The notes below the pieces were generated by a model. That model was given only the letters and a program-made list of their open reading frames with translations, ran no database searches and had not been told where the DNA came from. Below are positions 35,271 through 45,953 of a stretch of DNA of 64,000 nucleotides, piece after piece. Made by a program: the position numbers and the translations under genes. Numbering within the stretch: the stretch's first letter is position 1; every line of letters starts with the position of its first letter. The DNA comes from Ulota crispa. Lineage: Eukaryota > Streptophyta > Bryopsida > Orthotrichales > Orthotrichaceae. The stretch spans positions 498,501 through 562,500 of the forward strand of contig OY987245.1 of NCBI GenBank assembly GCA_963920765.1, written 5' to 3'.

Positions 35271-37097
35271 AGTGTTAAACTTGACCTGTTGTAGTAAGCC
35301 TCTAAATTCCAAGATTTCTAACATTTACTCTCATGGAAAAATTCTAAAATGTTCAGCTTAAGTTCCACTTGAAGAAAAATAAGAGATTCAAGAAAGATGA
35401 AAGCTGGCATCTAAAAGAGCCTCAAGGACATAAACATTTTCTCAATTGAGAATCTAGTCTTTTACAAAAAGATCCGTCAGTTCTCTATCAGTCAAATTGA
35501 AAAGTGATTTATAGTCTCATCCTACAATTGGAAAGTACGAGCATCTCATAAAGAAAGTGAGCCAATAGAGACATCCAAATAACTGGTTGGACTTTAAAAG
35601 TACAAGATCTAAAATGGGAGGAGAGTTTCTTAGAACCAAAATTCAGGAGGAAAAATCAATGGAATTTCATCCTTCTAATTTCCAATAGGACAAATTTTAG
35701 TTAGTTAGATGGCTTAAAAACTTACAAATACTTAAGGATTGGTGTAGAGTTGGATGGGTACATGATTGGGTTCAACTTGGGGGTTGAAAGATTCATTGGC
35801 CTTTATGTAGTGAAGAGCTATGAAAAGTTATATCCTTCCAAGTCTTGAGGATGCAATAAAAACCAGTAGTTTAGGCTCCGAACCAACAACTTTACCATTA
35901 AAAGTGTCCTTAATAAAAATACCAAGTTTACCAATGTAAATTTGATATTGCAGGAAAAAAAATAGAAGAGTTCGGAGGTAAGTGGATGAAACAGGTGAGC
36001 AGTGGAAAAAATGTGGTCCACTTTATGAAAGGTGGAAAAGTACCAAGAGAACTTTAGACTTCCTCAAATACTGGTGTTATTGCTTTCAATTGCTCTCAAT
36101 GTATGGCTTCTTGAACAAACAAACATATTAAATTAGAAATAGACCGTTAGAGAGAAGAAAAAATGCCCAAACTTGTTTGGGATCTTATAATTAACAATGG
36201 AATAAATCTGTGGATTATTTCAAGGAACTTCTGAACATTGTTCCCTAAGATAGGGTGACTCTTAGATGGTGACTTAAAACTTGCTCTTGCTTTAAAAGAG
36301 GTCTTCATGTGCATTTTGTTGTTTTGATTGCCAATTGAGAATATTTCAAGGTAAAGATGCATTCAGAGTGTCTCCAAATTCGAATTTTTTTAACTAACAT
36401 AGTAAGAGTTGGAAAAAATAAATAAAAATGAATTGAATGCCACTTATATTTGTGAATATTTAAAAAAATATGCAATCTCTTTGAGAATCTAAATCAATAG
36501 TCTGGAAAACGCTTCATGATCAAAGTTACCTTTGTATTTAGCTAGAATGCCCTTCAAAATGTGCACCCGCCTTTGAAGTTCCACGATGTTTGAACTATTT
36601 TAGTTTTGGGAAGCAGTACAATTTCTTTTCACAAAGTTTGTTTAGTTTGTTTTTTGTTTTTGTGGCTGTGCTTTCACAAGGACCTTTTCTTTTGTGTCAT
36701 TGAATTTTTAAGGCCAGGTACCATAGTGTGACATGGCTTTTGTTTTTTTTTACTAATGTCATTATTGTTAAAACACTAATACTTTGAAATAAATGAACTA
36801 CTACCTAGAATTGTTAATAATGCAATTAAAACATATTACACAAAGCTCACTTCCATTCATATACTGTTTGTAAACAACATCATAATTATTAAGTTGTTTC
36901 CGTTTTTATGATCCTCTTGAATTTGAAAGGACATGGTTTTTTTTTCATGATGATTGTATGACTATTGGTGAAATAATTGCATGACTTCAAAACCAAAACC
37001 ATCTTTAATTCATATGAATAATGAATTTAAACAAACCCCTTTGGGTGAAATTCATTTTTTTGTTCATTACAAAATCAAAGGCTAGGTCACACTACGG
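35271..37097. other. Spacer, possibly degraded coding sequence
   Basis: The plus strand from about 35330 to 36360 has long stretches of plausible amino-acid sequence broken by stops in shifting frames, for example around GVELDGYMIGFNLGVERFIG (about 35740-35800). I do not recognise the family. It could be a degraded gene or retroelement, or chance. No terminal repeats were found. Confidence 0.3.
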
Positions 37098-37457
37098 CAT
37101 GGTTGTCACATTGGATCACATGTCCTTCCGCTTGCTTGTCTGCCCAATCTTCAAAGTGCCCAATTGAGCTCCTGTTTGTTTGATGTACTCAACTAATTCA
37201 ACTCACAATTGACTTTAAAAAATGATATAAAAAAATTACCTTGCACATGCTAATGACACTCATTGTTGCCAACATGAAGTTAAAACATGAATACGCAGCC
37301 ATATTGTGTAGTAAAAATGAAAAATAGTAATTTCGTTCTTCCTTTTGTAGGTCAAAAACCTAAAAATGCCTTTAAAAGCGAGAGTGGATAGGTATGTCTG
37401 TTTGTGACGTCCACTTGTGCTATTTGACACCAAATTTTGCCCAGAGTAACAACCATA
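37098..37457 (+). mobile_element. I2: hAT-type MITE
   Basis: 360 bp with ends CATGGTTGTCACATTGG and complement TATGGTTGTTACTCTGGGC. It is flanked by a perfect 8-bp duplication CACTACGG (37090-37097 and 37458-37465). It aligns with I3 over its whole length. No coding content. Confidence 0.9.
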
Positions 37458-37465
37458 CACTACGG

Positions 37466-38296
37466 TACTCTATGTAATGAAAAAAGTTGCGTTGTAATCA
37501 AGAGTTTAGCTCTCAAGGAGTCAATGTACAAATTTAGAACATGCTCATAATTATGAAGATAATTTAGTTTGTGCTTTTATGGAATCATGTATTTGTGAAT
37601 TGTAATCTACAACATTAAATCACAGCCCTTACATGCCACAAGTTCACAACTTGATTTTTGCCAGCACTTTTTCTATGCATCATGTTAGCCTGAGATTTAT
37701 TACAAAGCGTCTACACATTATTTAAATCAAACAAGTGTGATGTTAACGGATAGTAACCTCATATTTTCTGAAATTTTAGATTAAATTAGGATACTTAAAA
37801 TCGCCTTTGAAGTAAAGGAATTATGAGATTCAGTTCACCTTATTTGTGGTCAAAAGGTTTAAAACTTTAAGTACTAGAATGTATAAAATCATGGATGAGT
37901 AGATTTTAAGCTCTTGGAGAACATACCCACACTTAGAGTCACTTTGTTTTAGAACCCATGCCCAATGTAGAGTTGGACCAGTTCACAGTTCCTTGGGTCA
38001 ACATTTATGCCATCAGTTAAGTTGGGGCCTTGATACAAAACCCTTGGGCTCAATGGATGACCCAAATTTGAATTTTTAAAAATGGGCCCAAGTTCTTGAG
38101 TTGGATACTTGGATTGATGTACGATGGTGATTCATTATTTTGGATTTGTGCAAAAAATTGAAGTCAATAAATTTTCTCATACGAAAATATGTAGTCAATA
38201 AAACCAATTTGATAAACCCTCGGCAGAAAACTTTGGGGTGCAATCAATGCCCTCAATGGGTCGAATCCCATTGGTGATTGGTCCATTTGAGGGGTC
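37466..38296. other. Spacer
   Basis: No gene or repeat end is recognised, although it is less AT-biased near 37930-38290. Confidence 0.4.
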
Positions 38297-38948
38297 TTAA
38301 CCCCTAAATATCCAAGGGTGTTTTCCTTGTTTTTGTTTTTGGAAGGCAATTTTGAAGTTGAATTGTCCTCGTAAGATTATTATTAAACATTAAATCAAAA
38401 TTGCAACTATTGAGTCTTGAACTTCAAGGCTTCTAGATGGCGCTACATAAAAATAATCCAAAATGGCCACACGGATTTTAAGATAATTATCTCTGATTGA
38501 ATGATGATGAGTATAGAATTTGTTGTTTTTTTTGGAGCTGCGCAAAACTTCTAATGCAAATTGGCAACTTTTGGATACAAAATTGGGAAACAACCACCTA
38601 GAATGCTTTAGTGTTTATTGTTTTTACTTTAAAAGTAGTAATGGCCCACCTTCAAAATCCATGACCACAATTTCACATATAAGCTTGCAATGCAATTGTC
38701 AAAGTGCAACCATCTAATACAAAGAATGCGTTATTTGTTAATTTGGGAAAATGATTACAAAGTGGAATTTTGGGCCATTTTTTCCAAAGAACGCCATGTT
38801 CATTGAATTGGGAATCTGTTGACTTTTTTCCAATGAAATGTGATATATATCATCCATATCATCCATAAATACACTCTTTTTGGACATAAATTCCATCAAC
38901 TTTTGAAATGCTGGAGAGAGTTCATTAACTAGGATTCAAGTGACTTCC

Positions 38949-40521
38949 TTAACCCCTAAAGGACTGAGTCATTTTTTCAATGAAAATCACTCAAAATTGC
39001 CACTTTTGGGGGGTTAGTAAGAAGGTGATTTTTTTTGAATATTTGGGAATTCCAACTGTAGGATCTTGTCCTAGACTAGATTAGATACTTGTGGAAAGAG
39101 AATTAGGTCATTTTAGATGGAGTTGAGTGAGATATTTATATCTAAAGTGAAAAGAAAAGTTTATTTTCATACAGTCCCAAATTTTTCAGAAGCCTTAGAC
39201 CACCCTTATAACAAAAAATTTGCTCTACGCAACTTTGCACTTCATTATTCCCATATGTGGAATCAAGTTAGGTACATGCGGGAGAATTTTCAAATCAATT
39301 GGAACTACACAACACATGGGAAAAATAAGTAAGTAAAAAGAAGTAGAGAATGAGTCAAATCACTAAATTGTTAGGAATTTAATTATTGAAATGAAAAACG
39401 CAAATCCTAATGGTGAAAATGTTGTGATAAACAATCTACTTCCTTTGGTTTATTTTTTTTCCAAAATAATGAAAATTAAGTAAAATAAAGGACTTCAAAG
39501 TTTATTTTAGAGTAGATAATCCATAACTGTCCGCAAACAAAAACTCCTCATAATTTTGATCTCATTGATTGAAATTGAATGATTAAAAGCTTCTTACCTG
39601 TAAAAAATCTAAGAACCAATTTCAAATTTTAATTAAAAAAATCATTTTTAAAGAAGTTTTTGGGCTGCCCGTGGTGAGAGTACACTAGAGGTATACCACT
39701 TTGGGTGTTACAACCCAAAAATGGAGGTAAACATGATTTTGTACTTGAAATTGCTCAAAGTTAAAAGGGTTTTTTTAGATTTTTTGTTTTGTTTTCCTGT
39801 TAACTATATGAGTTAAGTACATAGGATCATAATTAAAATTGTTAAAAAAAGCATTTTAAGTTGTTAAATTTGTACTTTTGTAGACCACTATTAAAATGTC
39901 ACAATACTAGAAAAGTACTAGAAAATTATGGAAAAGTACAAAAATTTTGGACTTAGAGAAATCATATTCTTCCACCCTTACTTCACAAGAGACATCCATG
40001 GCTCTTCTATCTAAATCTGCATTCAAATTTCTAAAAACATCACAAATTTTTCAAATATCTACAAAAATAATGCTCATTTTTTGCTCATTTTTTTGCAAGG
40101 GATGATTTTGTGAAAAATTATGTTTTCCTTACTAGTGTTTAAGATTCCAAATGATTGCAACTAGGTCTAGAATGGCTCAAAAACAAATTTCCAAACAAAT
40201 ATTTTTCACAAAAGTTATTCAATATTTTAGTGTTTTTGATGTGTTTTTGTACACTAAATATAATAAAAATTATGCTGAAAGTGGTACACCTCTAGTGTAC
40301 TTTCACCCCTCGGGCGGGCAGTCCTCCCCAACTTTTCAGAAATTCTTGCATAACTTCTTCAATAATTGTCGGAATGAGGAAAAAATTAGATGCTTGCATA
40401 GATCTTTGAATTTCCCACCTTCAATAAAAGTTTTAGAAAATCACACAAAGTAGTTTAGCCATAGGTACATGCCTGAACTCCCACCTGTCCCCTAAAGGGA
40501 CAACAGTCCTTTAGGGGTTTA
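38949..40521 (-). mobile_element. A3: chimeric A/B TTAA element
   Basis: The left end TTAACCCCTAAAGGACTGAG and the next 500 bp are the reverse of the type-A right part. The right end, AGTCCTTTAGGGGTTTA, and the 300 bp before it are a type-B arm (GTAGTTTAGCCATAGGTACATG). The change happens at the module that A and B share (AGAAGTTTTTGGGCTGCCC). The right TTAA has become TTTA. A nested element lies at 39671-40309. Confidence 0.78.
39671..40309. mobile_element. Inverted-repeat element nested in A3
   Basis: The terminal repeat GTGGTGAGAGTACACTAGAG continues as GTATACCACTTT, and the complement of the right end reads GGGGTGAAAGTACACTAGAG, GTGTACCACTTT. The match is about 28 of 32 bases. It interrupts A3 directly after GGGCTGCCC. 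639 bp, AT-rich, no transposase. The frame 40151-40453 crosses its right edge and is incidental. Confidence 0.8.
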
Positions 40522-40775
40522 TTCAAATTTAGGTGACAATCTCAAATTCAAGTGAGTACAAATTGGGACACATCTTTTCCCAAATTAACAAATACCACGT
40601 TAAGGAAGTTTTTTAGTTTCAAATTTTGACCAAAAATCATAATGAATGGAAAAAAATTCAATGGTGAATGAATTCTAATTTTTATAATAAAGAAATTCCA
40701 AGTGAAATTAGTTAAAAAGCATTGTTTTAGATTTTGTTAGGTGTCAAAATTTTAAGTAGAAAGGCTCTTACTACC

Positions 40776-41143
40776 CATGGTTGTTACATTGGGCCGCTTG
40801 TCCGTTTGCCCATCCGTTTGCCAGAAGTGCCCGATTGAGCTCATATCCATCTGATGTGGTCAACTCATAGTTGACTTCAAAAAATTGTACAAAATGCTAA
40901 AAAAATTTACTTTGTACATGCTAGTGATACTCATTGTTGCCAATATGAAGTCAAAATGTGGATTTAAAGCCATATCATGTGATAAAAATGAAAAATAATA
41001 ATTTGATTCTTCCATTTTTAGGTCAAAAACCCTAAAAATGGTCATAAAACTATGAGAGGGCAGACACGCCCACCCGTCCTGTCTTTTTTGCTTGCTCAAC
41101 TCTCCCGTCCAATAGCCAAAAATTGCCCGATGTAACAACCATG
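40776..41143 (+). mobile_element. I3: hAT-type MITE
   Basis: 368 bp with ends CATGGTTGTTACATTGGGC and complement CATGGTTGTTACATCGGGC. It is flanked by a perfect 8-bp duplication TTACTACC (40768-40775 and 41144-41151). It interrupts C3. The clean duplication and near-perfect ends make it one of the younger insertions here. Confidence 0.92.
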
Positions 41144-41512
41144 TTACTACCCAAAGAAGCACCCAAGGGAAATCCTCACCTTTTGCTCAACTTGATGCCC
41201 GTTTTTTCAATGTGGCAACTTCTCATAGGCTTTGAGACACTATTCATGACACTTTTCATGATACTATTCAAGACTCTATTCATAACACTATTCACAACAA
41301 AAAAATGTATGCTTGTAATTAACCTTCCACCAAATACAATGAGAATAAGATGTGGATGAAATTAAATTTGAACAATGAAGTTAATTTTAGAGTGCAACTT
41401 TTCCAAAAAAAAAAACTTGAAAATAATAAAATCTGTGCCTTCAACAAGGTTTCAAAATTTCATAAAATTTTTTGAACACCAAAATCTGATGCTTTAAGCA
41501 TTTATGGGTTAA

Positions 41513-42960
41513 ATTGCACCAACAATTGGGCCGTAGTATAATTATAGAGAATAACCCATTCTTCACATTTTGTTTTTTTATTTCTTTTTATATGCTTGAG
41601 GAAAATCAGCACCAGACTTCCACTTTCTGTAATCAGTTCCAAGACCGCGTACCCTGGGTTGCTCAGGGGCGAAGCAAGCAATGACTAACTGAATTAGCTA
41701 TGCAGGGCTCAGAAACATGCTAAAGACGGCCTCGTGTCCATCAGCTACGCTTGCATGGAAACGTTGCCTTTGCATGAGCCATTGGGTTTTCTACAGACAG
41801 AAAGTGAGGCTACTGGGCGGCATGATTAACAAAGCCTACAACGTGGGGAATTGGGAGAGCTAGATCCCGTCTCTGCGGGTAGGAGTTCTGTTCTCGAGTG
41901 TGAGCGCCATGGGGGCAAGGGCATTGGGGCATGGCCTCCAGGGATTGGGAACCTAGTTGAACATCACAGGCTTAACTTACTACCTTAACTTACTGGACTT
42001 CACCGCATTTGATAGCCGGTCAGTCAGAAACTAACTCTCGGCTTCTCCAGATCATCTGTCCTCCCCCTCAGACAGACAGCTGCGCCACTACGGCACTTGT
42101 CTTGTTCCTTCGTTGGTGCTGCCACACGAACCGACGAGTGCATGCAGCAGGTAAGCAAAAAATCGGATAGAATCATCCACCTGTGTACCTTCCTTCTTTT
42201 CGTTCTGCTGCATCTGTCGCTGTGGTTATTAGGGTTTCCAAGCTGGACATCCCTGATCGTTCGATAGGCCTTCTTTTTTTTTGGCTTTTAAACTGTGCAG
42301 TTTCTGCAGCAGAAAATCACTGTTCTTTCATGCAGGATCTGGCTCTCTCATGCACAATCTGGTTCTCTCATGAAAAGATCAAACAGTTTTCTGCACCTCA
42401 ATTGGTTGAGAGAATTTCACCGCAGTGAGATTTTTGGCGACAAGAAATCACCAGATAGCATAGAATTTCTATTTTCTAAACTTCTGTGCGCAATTAGGAT
42501 CCACCTCTTGCGAGAAAGGACGCAAAAAGCCGTTTTGGAGAGAGAGTTAGATTTTGAGTGAGAACCGAACAGTGAGTGAGTCGTTTGAAACTCACTATTC
42601 GTAACTTCCAGCTCCTTGCCCATAGCGTGGCGATCCCAATGTTCCTCTGAGAGGGGTTTGGCAAAAACACCCATTCTTTCACTCCGTTTCTTTTTAGCAT
42701 TGAGGTAGGCTTTGCCAGAACAATGGAGGATTCTGGCAGAAACTTGTCTCCCAAGAATAATAGATTTACATCACCAGATTCCTAGAAACCTACCCCGCGT
42801 GACTGGAGAGATAACTTATCTTCTCATTTTCCGAAACGTCATGAACATCCGGCATTCCACGTGGGCCTCTGTGTGAGTCAGGCAAGGAATAAGCATTCGA
42901 AATTCGAAGAAATCCCAGACACCCTTGGCCCCCGACACTCTGCGGTCTTTGCTACCATTC
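41513..42960. other. GC-richer island
   Basis: From about 41610 the sequence becomes more complex and free of window repeats. Frames on both strands at 42183-42754 (81-88 codons) overlap one another. A local duplication TCTGGCTCTCTCATG / TCTGGTTCTCTCATG lies at 42339-42374. No protein is recognised. It is candidate unique host DNA, ending where D2 inserted after CTACCATTC. Confidence 0.42.
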
Positions 42961-43541
42961 TTAACCCCTGGACACCCAGGCTATTTTCATCAAATCAGGG
43001 TTTTGGGAGACCTATCACTTTGATGCATCATATCTCAGTCAATCAGATGATACACAAACATTGACCACTGAAAATAGTTAAACACTATCCTAAAAAATGG
43101 CTAACCTAAAAATGGCTTGCAAATTTTGGTAATAATTCACCATGGGAGATGGGAGATTATAACATTTGATCAAACAACACGTGATGGCAAAAACTTAATT
43201 TTTAGCAAATAGTTGCTGTTTAATGTTTTTACAAAATTCTATAAACCACATTCATCTCAATTCTTTTGAGTAACAAAATTAGATGTAAATGCACACACTT
43301 GCAAATAATTGAACATTTGACTTCTTTGTGTATTAAAATTTAAGGCTTTGAACAATTTTGCTAAAACAATTATTAGCACAATTGGTGAGGGTTGCTACAA
43401 CAAGGGTTTTGAACATGCTTGAACCCTTGATGGATTTTGCCCTACCACAAAGCACATGCAAGGAAGCTTGCAATGAGTACTAATTAGTTGTAGCTTGTAA
43501 GGCATTGCTTGCTACCACTCCTAGTATGGTGTTTCACCCAA

Positions 43542-44686
43542 TTAACCCTTTAAAGACCATGCAACCTTATTTTGGTCGCAAGGACTGGTTTTTGACTTAT
43601 AGATTGAAATCACTTAGTAATTGGGTATTTGGTCATGAAGAAAGCATGGGATCACAAAATTTTTTGTATCCATCTGAAAAATAACAATGGAATTGGATAT
43701 GTGAGTTGACAAATCAATGGTGTCTATACATGATGGCTTCAAGATACGTATCCATTTTTTGTCAAAGATGGATTAAAGCAACAACACAATACATTAAATA
43801 TGTAAGAAGAATTTCAAATTTCAATAGCATAGTCCTAAAAAATTTCAAAGTGCATAAGAAATACGCTTGTATTGTTTTCCTGTATAGTAACAATATATTT
43901 GTAGTATTTGAAGATCTATTGAAACGGTCTTGTCATTTCATTTTTAAAATTTGTCATCCTATATTTAAGGCCAATTCTTGATTGTTTTCACCAATCAAAT
44001 TTTCCATAATAGTTATCAAATTTCTTGTAGAATTGTTTTAAGGTAGCAAAGAAAGTGGGATTTTTGACCTTTTTTGTTCACTTTGCTACACCTTCGGATT
44101 GCTATTTTTGTCTATTTTGTGTAAAACTAATCTTGTTGGGAAGGTGGGAAACCTTGCTTTCCAGAAATGTAAGGCTCTTCTCAATCAAAGCTTGCATGAA
44201 GCATTAGCATTCAAAACCACACAAGCATGAAACACTAGAGATTTTTTGCATACGGCTCATTCAATCATTATGATATTTCACATCCAAAGGTAAATCTAGC
44301 TAAATTTTGATGCCTTACAACAAACAAAGTGTCCTTTGCATTCATATAGTTGGATTATTCAAACTAAGTTCATACTTAATTCAATTGCACATGTAAGTTT
44401 ACAGCTCTTGTTTTTAGTGGATTTTGTGAAAATGTGTGTGGTCCTTAACCCTTAAAGGACCATAGGGCATAGTATATACGTTGCCATATAATTGACATTT
44501 GATACCAATAAGAAGTTTTAATTTGCAATCTCAAGTAGCTCACTAGAACCATTTTGATCTATTCTCCAACTTCTTTGTTGATTTCAAATGTAGTAAAGGT
44601 GTGAATCTATTCCAAATACAAGAAAAACACCTTGTATTCTACGACTTGCAACAGCATACTCAGTTATTTAGGAGTTAAAGGATTAA
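43542..44686 (+). mobile_element. O1: TTAA element nested in D2
   Basis: It starts TTAACCCTTTAAAGACC, and its right terminus, with E1 removed, reads GGTCCTTAAAGGATTAA. These are inverted complements with one mismatch. It sits in D2 where D1 reads CCAATCAAGACTC, so TTAA (or a close variant) was the target. The 91-codon frame at 43706-43981 has no recognisable domain, so there is no transposase. Confidence 0.8.
44445..44678 (+). mobile_element. E1: short TTAA element inside O1's end
   Basis: 234 bp from TTAACCCTTAAAGGACC to TTATTTAGGAGTTAA. It aligns with E2 (56370-56611) throughout: TATAATTGACATTTG, TAATAAAGGTGTG-like and ATATAAGAAAAA-like blocks. It interrupts O1 just 8 bp before O1's end. 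The related end at positions 41-66 lacks it. Confidence 0.85.
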
Positions 44687-44844
44687 GGCTCTCAAGGCAC
44701 TTGTATAACATTTGGCTTGCCTTGCCATTATTCCACTTGCATAGAACACTTGAATGCCTTGATAATTGTAGTTTATAGCAAGGTCAAAAAATTAGATCCA
44801 ATACCTCAAATAGGCATGTGAAATCATGTGAGGGCCATTTTGGT

Positions 44845-45136
44845 TAGGGTTGTCCCCGTCATGTCAAGTTTGTCAGTCTAGATGTTTGGACGGATGTCAG
44901 GATTCACTCTCAGTGTCTGTCAAGATGACTCCGTCAACAAAACCGCAACAACTAATGAGAACTAGACAATTTAATGGACTTTTTAGTGGACGGTCTGGAC
45001 GGACTTGTCGTCCAATTGACAGACTTCATCCATGGCCGAGACGGACCGTTGGTTTAGGGGATGGATTGTGGTGGGTCACAACGCGTCACGACATGTTGAC
45101 TTGAAAAGCCCACGTCACGTTAGTTTTGCAACCCTG
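44845..45136. mobile_element. hAT-type element nested in D2
   Basis: The termini TAGGGTTGTCCC and complement CAGGGTTGCAAA are classic hAT ends. A perfect 8-bp duplication ATTTTGGT flanks it (44837-44844 and 45137-45144). D1 and the type-D consensus are uninterrupted at this point. It is GC-richer than its host, and the 84-codon frame 44850-45104 has no domain I know. Confidence 0.9.
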
Positions 45137-45163
45137 ATTTTGGTCCTCTAGGGTATTCAAGAG

Positions 45164-45953
45164 TTAACCCTCCTTGACGACCTTTATAGTGGAATTTTAG
45201 CCCATGAACACCCCAGCAATAGGCACCTCTTGCTGGGGATTTCATGGGGCTTTTTGAGGGTTTAGATCTAATTTTTTGATTTTGCTATGAAGTACAATTA
45301 TCAAGGTATTCAAGTGGTCCATGCAACTAGAATAATGGCAAGTCAAGTCAAATCTTGTACAAGTACCTAGGAAGTGTTGATTACATGGAACACCATAATT
45401 GGCAAGGTGGCAAGGAGCATTTTATAGGTTCCGATCGGTCAATATCCTTTGCAAGCTTCCTTGCAATGTGTTTTGTGGTAGTAAGGAATTCATTGGCAAG
45501 GGTTCAGATATGTTCTAGACCCTTGTCAAGGTAATTCTCACCAACTATGCTGGTCATTGTTTTCCGCACCATTGCAGTTTGAAACCCTCAAACTTAGCAT
45601 TCAAAGAAGTACAACCTTCAATAATTTGAAGTGTGTGCATTCACATCTAATCTTGCTACACACAAAATTTGAGATGAATCAAGGGCTTATAGAATTTTGT
45701 AATAATTAGTAAATAACAACTACATGCCAAAAAATAAGATTTTGCCATCATGTGTTGTTTGATCAAATGTTATAATCTCCCATCTCTCACAATCAATTGT
45801 TCCCAAAATTTGTAAACAATTTTCCAAGTAGATGTTCCGCTATTTTCAATAGTCACTTTTTGTGAATCATCTGATTGAATGCGGATATGATGCATCAAAG
45901 TTGCTCCCAAAACCCCCATTTTGGTGAAAACGACCTGGGCGCTCACGAGTTAA
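45164..45953 (-). mobile_element. D3: TTAA element, type D, inverted
   Basis: 790 bp from TTAACCCTCCTTGACGACC to GGGCGCTCACGAGTTAA. In reverse it aligns with D1 and D2, and it is uninterrupted. It is back to back with D2 and shares one TTAA with it. A hairpin CCCCAGCAATAGGCACCTCT followed by TGCTGGGG lies at about 45210-45238. Confidence 0.82.

Larger units (their letters stand above)
38729..40599 (+). mobile_element. H2: H-type element split by A3
   Basis: The ends TTATTTGTTAATTTGGGAAA and complement GTATTTGTTAATTTGGGAAA bound an element that aligns with H1 in reverse. The two parts, 38729-38952 and 40518-40599, are separated by A3. It interrupts C3 after CATCTAATACAAAGAATG. Confidence 0.72.
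38297..41512 (-). mobile_element. C3: type C element holding a multi-level nest
   Basis: It begins TTAACCCCTAAATATCC and ends AAGCATTTATGGGTTAA. In reverse orientation it aligns with C1 and C2 in three pieces: 38297-38728, about 40600-40775, and 41152-41512. Landmarks for the second and third pieces are GACCAAAAATCAT, ATTCCAAGTGAA and CAATGTGGCAACTTCTCATAGGC. The gaps are H2 (itself split by A3, itself split by another element) and I3. The third piece has an expanded run of ACACTATTCATG-like units at 41225-41300, giving a Leu/Phe/Thr-repeat frame. Confidence 0.8.
42961..45167 (+). mobile_element. D2: type D element with two nested groups
   Basis: It begins TTAACCCCTGGACACCC and ends GGGTATTCAAGAGTTAA. 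Three blocks match D1 and D3: 42961-43541, 44687-44836 and 45137-45167. The first gap is O1 carrying E1. The second is a 292-bp hAT-type element. Its right TTAA is also the left TTAA of D3. Confidence 0.82.

Noticed and set aside
38262..38282. GGGTCGAATCCC as a tRNA T-arm
   Set aside because: No matching D-arm, anticodon arm or acceptor stem is found around it.
39671..40320. GGGCTGCCC ... CGGGCGGGCAG as a target duplication of the nested element
   Set aside because: The two flanks are inverted rather than direct, so they do not show a duplication.
40151..40453. 100-codon plus frame
   Set aside because: It crosses the junction between the nested element and A3, so it is a chance fusion of two repeats.
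41418..41512. A further miniature TTAA element ending at 41512
   Set aside because: The sequence aligns with the end of C1 and C2, so it is the right end of the interrupted C3 rather than a separate element.
44850..45104. 84-codon frame as a gene in D2
   Set aside because: It lies wholly within the 292-bp hAT-type element and is far too short for a transposase.
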